Assembly (NCBI RefSeq): GCF_001019715.1
Contig: NZ_BBXJ01000001.1
Span: forward strand, 930,001-994,000
DNA: 64,000 nucleotides
DNA from: Rodentibacter caecimuris
GTDB taxonomy: Bacteria; Pseudomonadota; Gammaproteobacteria; Enterobacterales; Pasteurellaceae
Direction: 5' to 3'
How positions within the stretch are numbered: position 1 is the first letter of the stretch; each line of letters opens with the position of its first letter. Under the pieces are notes generated by a model. It worked only from the letters and a program-made list of their open reading frames with translations. It did not search any database and was not told the origin of the DNA. Shown in pieces: positions 36,564-43,999 of this stretch. The translations under genes were made by a program, and so were the position numbers.

Positions 36564-37496
36564 ATGACCATACCCATGCAAAAAGAATCTCAAAATATCC
36601 TCGTCATTTCCTATTCACAAACAGGGCAACTTTCCCGTCTTGTGGAACATTTTCTTACACCGTTACAAAGTAATAGTATTCACATGGAACATCACATCAT
36701 TAAGCCATGCGAACCTTACCCTTTCCCTTGGAAATTTCTTTCCTTTTTTAACCAATTTCCTGAATCTGTACATTTACAACCAGCCCCTATTCATTCCCCC
36801 GAATTCCAACAAGAAAAATACGATCTCGTGATTATCGCCTACACGGTTTGGTTTCTTTCACCAAGTCAGCCAATAACGGCTTTTTTACAATCAAAACAAG
36901 CCAAAAGACATTTAAAAAATACGCCGGTCATTACTCTGATCGGCTGCCGTAATATGTGGTTACAAGCACAAGAAAAAATGAAAATCTTATTGGCAGATTG
37001 TGGTGCAAATTTGATTGCGAATGTGGTAAAAGTGGATCAGTCTAATGATTGGGCAAGTTTTATTACCACACCAATGTGGATGCTCACAGGCAAGAAAAAA
37101 GCACTCTCTTGGTTGCCAAGTGCGGGCATTGCCGAAAATGAAATAAAAGATATGCAACGCTTTGGCGAAAAACTTTTACAAATCTTGCAACAAAATCAAC
37201 CACTTGACACCACAATTTTCCAAGAAATGGGCGCAGTAAAAATTGATGAAAAATTAATGATGAGTGAAAAAGTTGGTAGCCGAAGTTTTCATATTTGGGG
37301 AAAATTACTGATAAAGTGCGGTCAAATTTCGCCAAGTTTTCGCAAAATCGTGCTATGTTTCTACATTGTCTTTCTAGTAGCAATGATTTTAACGGTTGTC
37401 CCGATTTCAGCGATCATAAAACGTGTATTAAATCCATTGATACGGAAAAAATTAGATGAGCAAAAACGGTATTTTGCCAAACCAAGTGGAGAGTAA
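36564..37496 (+). CDS. darA: Dialkylresorcinol biosynthesis protein DarA-like (flavodoxin-fold aromatase)
   Basis: 310 residues. The N-terminus has a flavodoxin-like FMN loop (VISYSQTGQLSRLVEHF, about residues 13-29), followed by YDLVIIAYTVWFLSPSQP and VITLIGCRNMWLQAQEKM. A C-terminal hydrophobic segment (IVLCFYIVFLVAMILTVVPI, about 262-281) would anchor it in the membrane. This matches the family called dialkylrecorsinol-condensing enzyme DarA, reported to aromatise the cyclohexanedione intermediate made by DarB. The start at 36564 is close to an in-frame ATG at 36576; neither has a good ribosome site. It is followed 21 bp later by a DarB-like gene. Confidence 0.8.
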   Translation: MTIPMQKESQNILVISYSQTGQLSRLVEHFLTPLQSNSIHMEHHIIKPCEPYPFPWKFLSFFNQFPESVHLQPAPIHSPEFQQEKYDLVIIAYTVWFLSPSQPITAFLQSKQAKRHLKNTPVITLIGCRNMWLQAQEKMKILLADCGANLIANVVKVDQSNDWASFITTPMWMLTGKKKALSWLPSAGIAENEIKDMQRFGEKLLQILQQNQPLDTTIFQEMGAVKIDEKLMMSEKVGSRSFHIWGKLLIKCGQISPSFRKIVLCFYIVFLVAMILTVVPISAIIKRVLNPLIRKKLDEQKRYFAKPSGE

Positions 37497-37517
37497 AATT
37501 TTTCTACAGGATAAATT

Positions 37518-38663
37518 ATGTTATCAAATGTTTATATCAATAAAATTTCTGCGTTCTTACCTAATGAGCCGATTGCCAACGAGAAAATGGAGGCGGTGCT
37601 TGGAATGGTGGGGAAAACGCCATCTCGTGTAAGGAAAATGATTTTACGATCCAACGGTATTCAGCAACGTTACTATGCGATCGATCCTACCACTCGCCAA
37701 GCTACTCATACCAGCACAGAATTAGCCGTACAAGCGGTCAAAAATTTGGGGATTTCTGCAACGGATTTTACCAGTCTTGCGGTGGCAACCTCCTATCCCG
37801 ATCAAATTATGCCGGGGCAAGGGGTGATGGTACACGGTTTGTTGGAAAACGCTCCGCCGATGGAGGTGATGTCAATGTCGGGTGTATGTGCGGCGGGAAT
37901 GGCGGCGATGAAGCACGCTTTCAATGCTGTTCGCACAGGGGAGCATCAATGTGCCGTGGCGGTAGCATCGGAATGTGCTTCAGCAATTATGCGGAGTGAG
38001 AATTTTAAGGCAGAAGCAGACAGCAAATTGCTGGAAAACGCCAAGCCCGAAATTGGTTTTGAGAAAGATTTTTTACGTTGGATGTTATCAGACGGAGCTG
38101 GGGCGGTTGCACTTTCCAATCGACCGAATGAAACAGGTTTGAGCTTTAAAATCAATTGGATTGAATTGGTTTCCTTCGCCAATGAAATGCCCGTGTGTAT
38201 GTACGCAGGCGGTGATGTAAAAAATGGACAATTTGTAAGTTGGAAATCGGTGTCGCAAACTGAGCGAGACAGCCAAAGTTTTATGGCGATCAAACAAGAT
38301 GTGAAGTTGCTTAACGAAAATATTGTGCGTTGCACCGTAGAAAATGCACTCAAGCGGTTTATTGCTAAGCATAATTTGCAAGCAGACAATATCGACTATT
38401 TCCTACCGCATTATTCGTCGGGCTTCTTCCGTGATCGTCTGCTAGACGGCTTACGCAATATTGACTTTGAAATTCCACAGCAAAAATGGTTCACCAACCT
38501 CACCACCAAAGGCAATACGGGATCGGCCTCGCTCTACATTATGTTGGAAGAATTTGCCCGCACTTTCCCGCTTAAATCGGGACAAAAAGTACTGTGTTAT
38601 GTGCCGGAGAGCGGTCGATTTTCAAGTTGTTTTATGTTGCTAGAGGTGGTTAATGGAAATTGA
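37518..38663 (+). CDS. darB: Beta-ketoacyl-ACP synthase III-type DarB-like enzyme
   Basis: 381 residues with the thiolase fold of KAS III. The active-site Cys124 lies in MSMSGVCAAGMAAMKHAF, the histidine in YFLPHYSSGFF (about 298) and the asparagine in TTKGNTGSASLY (about 335), so the Cys-His-Asn triad is complete. DarB condenses two beta-oxoacyl/acyl chains to a cyclohexanedione carboxylate, the precursor of dialkylresorcinols. The gene directly follows darA, and its last 11 bases overlap the next open frame. No sign of damage. Confidence 0.85.
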   Translation: MLSNVYINKISAFLPNEPIANEKMEAVLGMVGKTPSRVRKMILRSNGIQQRYYAIDPTTRQATHTSTELAVQAVKNLGISATDFTSLAVATSYPDQIMPGQGVMVHGLLENAPPMEVMSMSGVCAAGMAAMKHAFNAVRTGEHQCAVAVASECASAIMRSENFKAEADSKLLENAKPEIGFEKDFLRWMLSDGAGAVALSNRPNETGLSFKINWIELVSFANEMPVCMYAGGDVKNGQFVSWKSVSQTERDSQSFMAIKQDVKLLNENIVRCTVENALKRFIAKHNLQADNIDYFLPHYSSGFFRDRLLDGLRNIDFEIPQQKWFTNLTTKGNTGSASLYIMLEEFARTFPLKSGQKVLCYVPESGRFSSCFMLLEVVNGN

Positions 38664-39030
38664 AGACATTCCCCAAGACAGCAGCAAAGTTTTCCACGGG
38701 CAGAAAAAAGTGATTTACGCCACCCGTAATGGAAAATTTGAAGCAGGCACTAGCACAGGTTGGCAAGCGGAAGAATTTGCCACCGAACAAGCGGTGGACG
38801 AACTTAACCAACTCACCGAAGCCGCTTTACAAGCGGTCAAAAACGGCGAAAAATCGGTCATTTACTACCTGATGTATAAAAACCGCTATGATCTCCAAAG
38901 CCTCGCCCAAGCCACAGGCTTCTGGCAATGGCAAATTAAACGGCATTTTAGACCGGAGGTTTTTGCGAAGTTGTCGGAGGGGAAGTTGGAAGTGTATGCA
39001 GGGGCGTTTGGGGGAAATTTGAGCATTTAA
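38653..39030 (+). CDS. Conserved-looking protein of the dialkylresorcinol arm, unknown function
   Basis: 125 residues. Its start overlaps the darB stop region by 11 bases, so it is probably translated with darB. It shows DIPQDSSKVFHGQKKVIYAT, then GTSTGWQAEEFATEQAVDEL, a helical middle, and GFWQWQIKRHFRPEVFAKL. No signal peptide or membrane segment; no recognised family. Position suggests a helper in resorcinol formation. Two CAAGCGGT-like sequences in it are unrelated to the uptake core. The RhuM-like gene begins one base after its stop. Confidence 0.7.
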   Translation: MEIEDIPQDSSKVFHGQKKVIYATRNGKFEAGTSTGWQAEEFATEQAVDELNQLTEAALQAVKNGEKSVIYYLMYKNRYDLQSLAQATGFWQWQIKRHFRPEVFAKLSEGKLEVYAGAFGGNLSI

Positions 39031-39031
39031 A

Positions 39032-40024
39032 ATGTCAAATAACAATATTATTATCTACACTACCGAAGACGGTTTATCCCAATTTACCCTGCGTGAATTG
39101 GGATCGCAACTGTGGCTAAGCCAGTTGGAAATTGCTGAACTCTATCAAACCACTAAACAAAATATCAGCAAGCATATTAAAGCAATTTTGGCAGAAAATG
39201 AGTTGAGTGAACATTCAGTTGTCAACTTTCAGTTGACAACTGCCACTGACGGTAAGAATTACAATACACAGATTTATGCATTACCAATGATTTTAGCCAT
39301 TGGCTACCGTGTGCGTTCTACTCGTGGCACACAGTTTCGTCAGTGGGCAACTCGTACATTGGGTGAATATATCCAAAAGGGCTTTGTGCTAGATGAGGAG
39401 CGGTTAAAAAATCCGCCGATTGGTACAAATCAGGCAGACGATTATTTCGATCTATTATTGGAAAAAATTCGGGATATTCGGGCGAGTGAACGGCGAATGT
39501 ACTTGCGTGTGCGAGAAATTTTTACACTAGCGGCAGATTATCAGCCAAGCTTTAGGGAAACTAATCAATTTTTCCAAAAAATCCAAAATAAATTGCATTT
39601 TGCTTGTACTGATAAAACAGCGGCAGAGCTTATTTTTCAACGTTCAAATGCTGAATTGCCAAATATGGGACTAACAAATTTTCGTGGTTCAGAAGTGATA
39701 AGAAAAGATGTCACCATTGCGAAAAATTATTTGAATGAGCAAGAAATTACAGCATTAAATCGGATCGTTTCAATGTGGTTGGATTTTGCCGAAGATCAGG
39801 CTAGCCGTAAAAAGCAATTTTTCTTAAAAGATTGGGAAGACAAATTGGATAGTTTCCTTGTCTTTAATGAGAGAAATATGTTGAAAAATCAAGGCTCTAT
39901 AACAAAAAAACAAGCAGATGAAAAAGCTTTGTTGGAATATGATAAATTTAATCAACAACGCCGTTTAGAAAAAGAAAAAGCGGGCGAAAATTATATTGAG
40001 CAGCTCCTAAAATTAAAGAAATAA
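39032..40024 (+). CDS. RhuM-family (virulence protein/KilA-N-like) protein
   Basis: 330 residues. Typical RhuM features: LWLSQLEIAELYQTTKQNISKHIKAIL (helix-turn-helix-like N-terminus), YALPMILAIGYRVRSTRGTQFRQWAT and TLGEYIQKGFVLDEERLKNP, then the Fic-cap-like central region RVREIFTLAADYQPS and a basic C-terminal tail. The role of RhuM proteins is not established; they occur on pathogenicity islands and mobile DNA. It lies between two dialkylresorcinol-arm genes with which it has no evident link, so it is probably an insertion. Intact. Confidence 0.85.
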   Translation: MSNNNIIIYTTEDGLSQFTLRELGSQLWLSQLEIAELYQTTKQNISKHIKAILAENELSEHSVVNFQLTTATDGKNYNTQIYALPMILAIGYRVRSTRGTQFRQWATRTLGEYIQKGFVLDEERLKNPPIGTNQADDYFDLLLEKIRDIRASERRMYLRVREIFTLAADYQPSFRETNQFFQKIQNKLHFACTDKTAAELIFQRSNAELPNMGLTNFRGSEVIRKDVTIAKNYLNEQEITALNRIVSMWLDFAEDQASRKKQFFLKDWEDKLDSFLVFNERNMLKNQGSITKKQADEKALLEYDKFNQQRRLEKEKAGENYIEQLLKLKK

Positions 40025-40052
40025 GCAGTCATTTTTTATAGAAATTTTGCAA

Positions 40053-41039
40053 ATGAAAAACTTCCCCCACCAACACACCGCTCATTGCGAGAGCGGGGTA
40101 ATGTCCACCTTGCTAAAATCACAGGGGATAGATTTAAACGAAGCTATGGTTTTTGGTTTAGCCTCAGCTTTAACCTTTGTTTATCTGCCGATTATCAAAG
40201 TCAGCGGAATGCCTTTGATTTCTTACCGTATGCCGCCGAAGAGTATTATCAAAAATGTATCGAAAATGCTGAAAGTGCGGTTGAAAATGCAGAAATTTTC
40301 TAATGAAACGGCAGGGCAAATGGCGTTAGATCAGGCGTTGCAGAAGGGTAAATTAGTCGGCTTGCAGACGTCGGTTTTTTGGCTGCCTTATTTCCCGCCT
40401 GAAATGCGCTTTCATTTTAATGCGCATAATTTATTGGTATATGGTAAGGATCAAGATGATTATTTAATCAGCGACCCTGTGTTTGAAACGGTGCAACGTT
40501 GCCCAACAGGCGATTTGCAAAAAGCCCGTTTTGCTAAAGGGGCATTGGCGGCAAAAGGGTTGATGTATTATTTTGAGCAAACGCCTGATTTTTCACAAAT
40601 TGATTTGCCAGAATTAGTTCGAAAGTCTATTCGTAAACAAGCGAAACAAATGCTTGCGCCGCTGTTTTTTGTCGGTGTGAAAGGGATTCGTACCGTGGCG
40701 AAATCCATTGAAAATCTCGCCGCTTGCAAAAAAGGCGAAAAGTATAACAAACTCTATTTGGGACATATTGTGCGTATGCAGGAAGAAATTGGCACGGGCG
40801 GGGCAGGTTTCCGCTATCTTTATGCCTATTTCCTTGAACAAGCTGCTGAAATCTGTAACGAACCTAAATTCAAACAGGCTTCTGAACAGATGACTGAAAT
40901 TGGCGACCTCTGGCGAGAATTCGCCACCCTTTGCGTGAAACAATGTCGTAAACCGAGTATGGAAGGGTATAAAGAAGTGGCGGCGTTTTTGCGAGGAATT
41001 GCGGAGAGGGAAGAAACTTTGTGGAGAATACTAAAATAG
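40053..41039 (+). CDS. BtrH-like (BtrH N-terminal domain) putative acyltransferase
   Basis: 328 residues from the ATG at 40053. The N-terminus NFPHQHTAHCESGVMSTLL contains the His11-Cys12-Glu13 motif of the BtrH N-terminal domain. Further segments are LVGLQTSVFWLPYFPPEMRF, HNLLVYGKDQDDYLISDPVF and a helical C-terminal half resembling DUF4872. BtrH moves an acyl group from an acyl carrier protein to butirosin's aminoglycoside core. By analogy this protein could attach an ACP-bound aryl polyene to a dialkylresorcinol. The neighbouring ABC exporter genes support a role late in the pathway. The RhuM-like gene separates it from the upstream dar genes. A TTG six bases upstream was rejected as start. 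Confidence 0.78.
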   Translation: MKNFPHQHTAHCESGVMSTLLKSQGIDLNEAMVFGLASALTFVYLPIIKVSGMPLISYRMPPKSIIKNVSKMLKVRLKMQKFSNETAGQMALDQALQKGKLVGLQTSVFWLPYFPPEMRFHFNAHNLLVYGKDQDDYLISDPVFETVQRCPTGDLQKARFAKGALAAKGLMYYFEQTPDFSQIDLPELVRKSIRKQAKQMLAPLFFVGVKGIRTVAKSIENLAACKKGEKYNKLYLGHIVRMQEEIGTGGAGFRYLYAYFLEQAAEICNEPKFKQASEQMTEIGDLWREFATLCVKQCRKPSMEGYKEVAAFLRGIAEREETLWRILK

Positions 41040-41089
41040 CCATTGGAAGCGTGCAAATGTTTGGATGGATAAAATAGGATTATCAGGAT

Positions 41090-41644
41090 ATGGATTATAA
41101 CATTGAAATTTATGAAACAGATGAATATAACCAGTGTAGATTTGCATTAGGAAACATTGCATTAGAAAATATTACGAACAGTACATTATTTGTATTTGGT
41201 ATTAATCCTAGTACTGCAGATGATCAGAAACCTGACCATACAATTAAGAAGGTAATAGGATTTGCTGAACACAATAGCTATTCTAGCTTTGTAATGTTTA
41301 ATGTATATCCCTTGAGAGAAACATATCCCTATAAACTGCCACCAGAAATGAATGATGATATTTTTAACCAGAATTTAAATGTTATTAAAGAGATATTGAG
41401 TGATATAAATAATCCTCATATTCTATTAGCGTATGGTAAATTAATAAATAGTAGAAATTATTTAAGACCGTGTTTAAATCAAATTTATAGAGAAATACAA
41501 AATCTTAATCAAGATATAAAATGGTTAAGAATTGGTCCAATGTTAGTATGTGGTCATCCAAGGCATCCTTTATACGCTCCTTATAGATATAAGTTAGAAG
41601 AAATTGATATGGATAGATATTTATCTAATGATACAAATAACTAA
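41090..41644 (+). CDS. DUF1643 family protein
   Basis: 184 residues. The segment LFVFGINPSTADDQKPDHTI, followed by FVMFNVYPLRET, is characteristic of DUF1643, whose role is unknown. The gene is clearly more AT-rich than the ones around it, and 17 bases of its 3' end overlap the start of the ABC ATPase gene. It has no known link to aryl polyene or resorcinol pathways and looks like an insertion. Intact reading frame. Confidence 0.82.
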   Translation: MDYNIEIYETDEYNQCRFALGNIALENITNSTLFVFGINPSTADDQKPDHTIKKVIGFAEHNSYSSFVMFNVYPLRETYPYKLPPEMNDDIFNQNLNVIKEILSDINNPHILLAYGKLINSRNYLRPCLNQIYREIQNLNQDIKWLRIGPMLVCGHPRHPLYAPYRYKLEEIDMDRYLSNDTNN

Positions 41645-42338
41645 TGTAAACCATCAATACCCCAACTCTCCAATTTCTGCTTTGCGAGATGTAAACCTAC
41701 ACATTCTCCAAGGTTCCTCCATCGGTTTACTCGGCCCTAACGGTGCAGGGAAAACCACGTTAATGTCATTAATGGCTGGATTACAAGAAGTACAATCCGG
41801 GCAGATTTTGTTTGATGATGTCCCCTTTGAACGTTTAACCAAAAAACAGCGCCATCAAATCTCTCTTGTGCCTCAGGATTTTGCGTTTTATCCGTTATTA
41901 ACGGTGTGGGAAAATTTGATATTTTTTGCCGCTCTTTATGCTATTTCGGATAAAAATTGGTTGTTGGAATTGTTGGAAAAAACAGGATTAACCACACATA
42001 AATCCAAGCTAGCAAAACATTTATCCGGCGGATTAAAACGCCGTTTAAATTTTGCTATTGGGTTAATTAACCGCCCGAAAGTAATTTTCTTAGACGAAAT
42101 CACAGTTGGAATCGATCCACAATCCCGTCAATTTATTTTAAATAGTGTAGCAGATCTAACCGATCAAGGCGTAACGGTAATTTATACCTCCCACTATCTA
42201 CAAGAAATTGAACAACTTTGTTCACAATTAGTGCTATTAAACGAGGGAAAAGTCATTTATCAAGGTAATTTGCAAGAAATTATCGGTAATCAACCGCTTG
42301 AGAAGTTTTATTTGGATTTTTTGGATAAGCAGATATAA
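41628..42338 (+). CDS. ABC transporter ATP-binding protein (dialkylresorcinol arm)
   Basis: 236 residues from the ATG at 41628. Walker A GPNGAGKT at 36-43, signature motif HLSGGLKRRLNFAIG, Walker B KVIFLDEITVGIDP (DEIT instead of DEPT), and the switch histidine in YTSHYLQE. It is the ATPase of an ABC-2 type exporter. The matching permease is at 44000, 1.66 kb away, separated by a convergent pair and a regulator gene. A longer start eight codons upstream was rejected as it lies inside the DUF1643 frame. A hairpin immediately downstream would end the transcript. Confidence 0.92.
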   Translation: MIQITNVNHQYPNSPISALRDVNLHILQGSSIGLLGPNGAGKTTLMSLMAGLQEVQSGQILFDDVPFERLTKKQRHQISLVPQDFAFYPLLTVWENLIFFAALYAISDKNWLLELLEKTGLTTHKSKLAKHLSGGLKRRLNFAIGLINRPKVIFLDEITVGIDPQSRQFILNSVADLTDQGVTVIYTSHYLQEIEQLCSQLVLLNEGKVIYQGNLQEIIGNQPLEKFYLDFLDKQI

Positions 42339-42340
42339 AG

Positions 42341-42360
42341 AATCCCACAGGTGTGGGATT
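42341..42360. terminator. Palindromic terminator between ABC ATPase and lipoprotein genes
   Basis: AATCCCACA and TGTGGGATT form a 9-bp stem with a two-base centre between the plus-strand ATPase gene and the convergent minus-strand lipoprotein gene. It would stop ATPase transcription before the permease gene. Confidence 0.6.
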
Positions 42361-42367
42361 ATCTAAT

Positions 42368-42817
42368 TTATTGCTTAGTTTTTGCCATTTTCAGTTTTTG
42401 AACCGCCGCTTTTCCTTTTTCTTCAGAAACTTGTTCTAAATTAGCGCCACCAACAAAAACACCCATTTTTATATACTGTCGGATAAAGTAATTTTTGCCT
42501 GAATCCGTCTTGATATTGAGATCATTGTTACTGAATTCCGATTCAGTTGAAATTTTATGATCACCCGCTTTTACTTGTTTGTAGAAAAAAACTTTTGGCG
42601 CCGATTCACCAATAAATTTATCATCGACATAAAGATTTTTCTTCAAGGCTGCACCAAAGACAGAATCACGATAGATATAAAGACCGGATAAACCTTTCTT
42701 TGGTGTATCAAATCTTTTCGCTTGAGCGTCTTGTTGTGGTGATGCCATTTCTGTTTTTGCACAAGCCGTTAAGAATAAAACGGCACTTAATCCTAAAAAA
42801 TTAAAAAATTTTTTCAT
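42368..42817 (-). CDS. DUF2846-type lipoprotein
   Basis: 149 residues from the ATG at 42817, with GAGG six bases upstream. The signal MKKFFNFLGLSAVLFLTAC is a lipoprotein signal with Cys19. The mature part (KGLSGLYIYRDSVFGAALKK, NLYVDDKFIGES and DLNIKTDSGKNYFIRQYIKM) resembles DUF2846 lipoproteins of unknown function. It is downstream of an outer-membrane barrel gene, from which it is separated by a hairpin. It interrupts the ABC exporter gene pair. Function unknown. Confidence 0.8.
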   Translation of the reverse strand: MKKFFNFLGLSAVLFLTACAKTEMASPQQDAQAKRFDTPKKGLSGLYIYRDSVFGAALKKNLYVDDKFIGESAPKVFFYKQVKAGDHKISTESEFSNNDLNIKTDSGKNYFIRQYIKMGVFVGGANLEQVSEEKGKAAVQKLKMAKTKQ

Positions 42818-42839
42818 TATAAACCTCGTCAAAATAAAT

Positions 42840-42861
42840 AAGCCTCTCGTAAAAGAGGCTT
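42840..42861 (-). terminator. Terminator after outer-membrane barrel gene
   Basis: AAGCCTCT and AGAGGCTT with a six-base loop lie just downstream of the minus-strand stop at 42868, followed by ATTT on the transcript. Confidence 0.65.
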
Positions 42862-42867
42862 AAAAAA

Positions 42868-43446
42868 TTAGAAACGATAAGAGACATTCAGAGCAATTTT
42901 ATTCACTTTTGCTTTGATGTCTGATTCAATATTGCGCAATCTTGTTTGCGTATATTCTACGCCTGCTTCAAGTTTGTCGGTGAGTGCAAATTTAACACCT
43001 GCACCGTAGGCGACACCAAAGAGACTTGAACCTTCGACATATTGAGAAACTTCTTCGCCTAAATCAAAGGAGCTGACTTCAGCACCAATTTTTACATAAG
43101 GTAAAATGCTATCAGTCACACGATAGCCTTGTAAGTAAGCAATGCCAATATTGAATGTTTCTTTGGAAACAGAACTACCTGCATTACTGGTTTCAGAGCC
43201 GCCCGTTCTTAATTTGACTTCTCCAATGCCGACAAAATCTTTTGCAAAGTCAAAGCCATATTGGCCAAATACACCAATACTCGCTTTGTTTGAACTATTG
43301 GCACTCACCCCAAAACCCGGGATTTCAAAAGTATGCTTAGTTGAACTTAATTCTGTACCAACTGCAAATCCTGTAAAATTGCCTTCCGCTACGGCAAAAC
43401 TGCTAACCGAAACTGCCAGAATACCCACTAATGTTGTTTTTTTCAT
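42868..43446 (-). CDS. Outer-membrane beta-barrel protein (opacity/NspA-like)
   Basis: 192 residues. Signal peptide MKKTTLVGILAVSVSSFAVA, then about eight amphipathic strands (FTGFAVGTELSSTKHTFEI, KASIGVFGQYGFDFAKDFVG, LEAGVEYTQTRLRN) ending in LNVSYRF with terminal Phe. This fits an eight-strand barrel of the opacity-protein/porin-like superfamily. It may form a surface adhesin or a stability protein; no specific role can be given. It is divergent from an XRE regulator, with 158 bp between start codons, and could be under its control. Confidence 0.85.
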   Translation of the reverse strand: MKKTTLVGILAVSVSSFAVAEGNFTGFAVGTELSSTKHTFEIPGFGVSANSSNKASIGVFGQYGFDFAKDFVGIGEVKLRTGGSETSNAGSSVSKETFNIGIAYLQGYRVTDSILPYVKIGAEVSSFDLGEEVSQYVEGSSLFGVAYGAGVKFALTDKLEAGVEYTQTRLRNIESDIKAKVNKIALNVSYRF

Positions 43447-43604
43447 AGAAAAGCCTCGCTAAATGTGTGAAAATTGATTCGTATGGTTGCGCTTAAAAGC
43501 GATGGTTATTGTAAAAGAGTCGTCTTTTTTCTCCATTGACAGATAAGACAGAAAACCGCCTTTTTAATCCAAAAACAGTACTGAAAAGACAAATAGGTAA
43601 CCGA

Positions 43605-43982
43605 ATGAGTGTACAAGATAAAATCAGAGGATTGCGTGAGCAAAATAGGCTTTCGCAGGAAGAAATGGCTGAACGATTGAATATGTCGCCAAGTGGTTAT
43701 GCAAAAATTGAACGGGGCGAAACCAAATTATATTTAGAAAAACTTGAACAAATTGCACAGGTTTTTAATCTTGACATAACTGATCTAATTAATACAAAAA
43801 ATATTTGTTTCTTAATTAGTGAGAATAGTCAATCAAGTTCAAATTATTATAATTCTGATGATGCCTTAATTATTGAAAATGAAAAATTAAAGCTTTCACT
43901 CTCTTTTCAAGAACAACTCATTGAGCAACAAAAAAGAGAAATTGCGTTATTAAAAGAGATGAACGCACTGCTTAAAGCCTAA
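43605..43982 (+). CDS. XRE-family helix-turn-helix regulator
   Basis: 125 residues from the ATG at 43605 (AGGTAA four bases upstream). The Cro/CI-type helix-turn-helix is in IRGLREQNRLSQEEMAERLN and continues MSPSGYAKIERGE (residues about 8-40). A C-terminal coiled-coil-like stretch (LKLSLSFQEQLIEQQKREIA, about 95-120) would mediate oligomerisation. It likely regulates the divergent barrel gene or itself. The ABC permease gene starts 17 bp downstream, so the two may share a transcript. Confidence 0.85.
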   Translation: MSVQDKIRGLREQNRLSQEEMAERLNMSPSGYAKIERGETKLYLEKLEQIAQVFNLDITDLINTKNICFLISENSQSSSNYYNSDDALIIENEKLKLSLSFQEQLIEQQKREIALLKEMNALLKA

Positions 43983-43999
43983 ATAAATCGACAATAATT

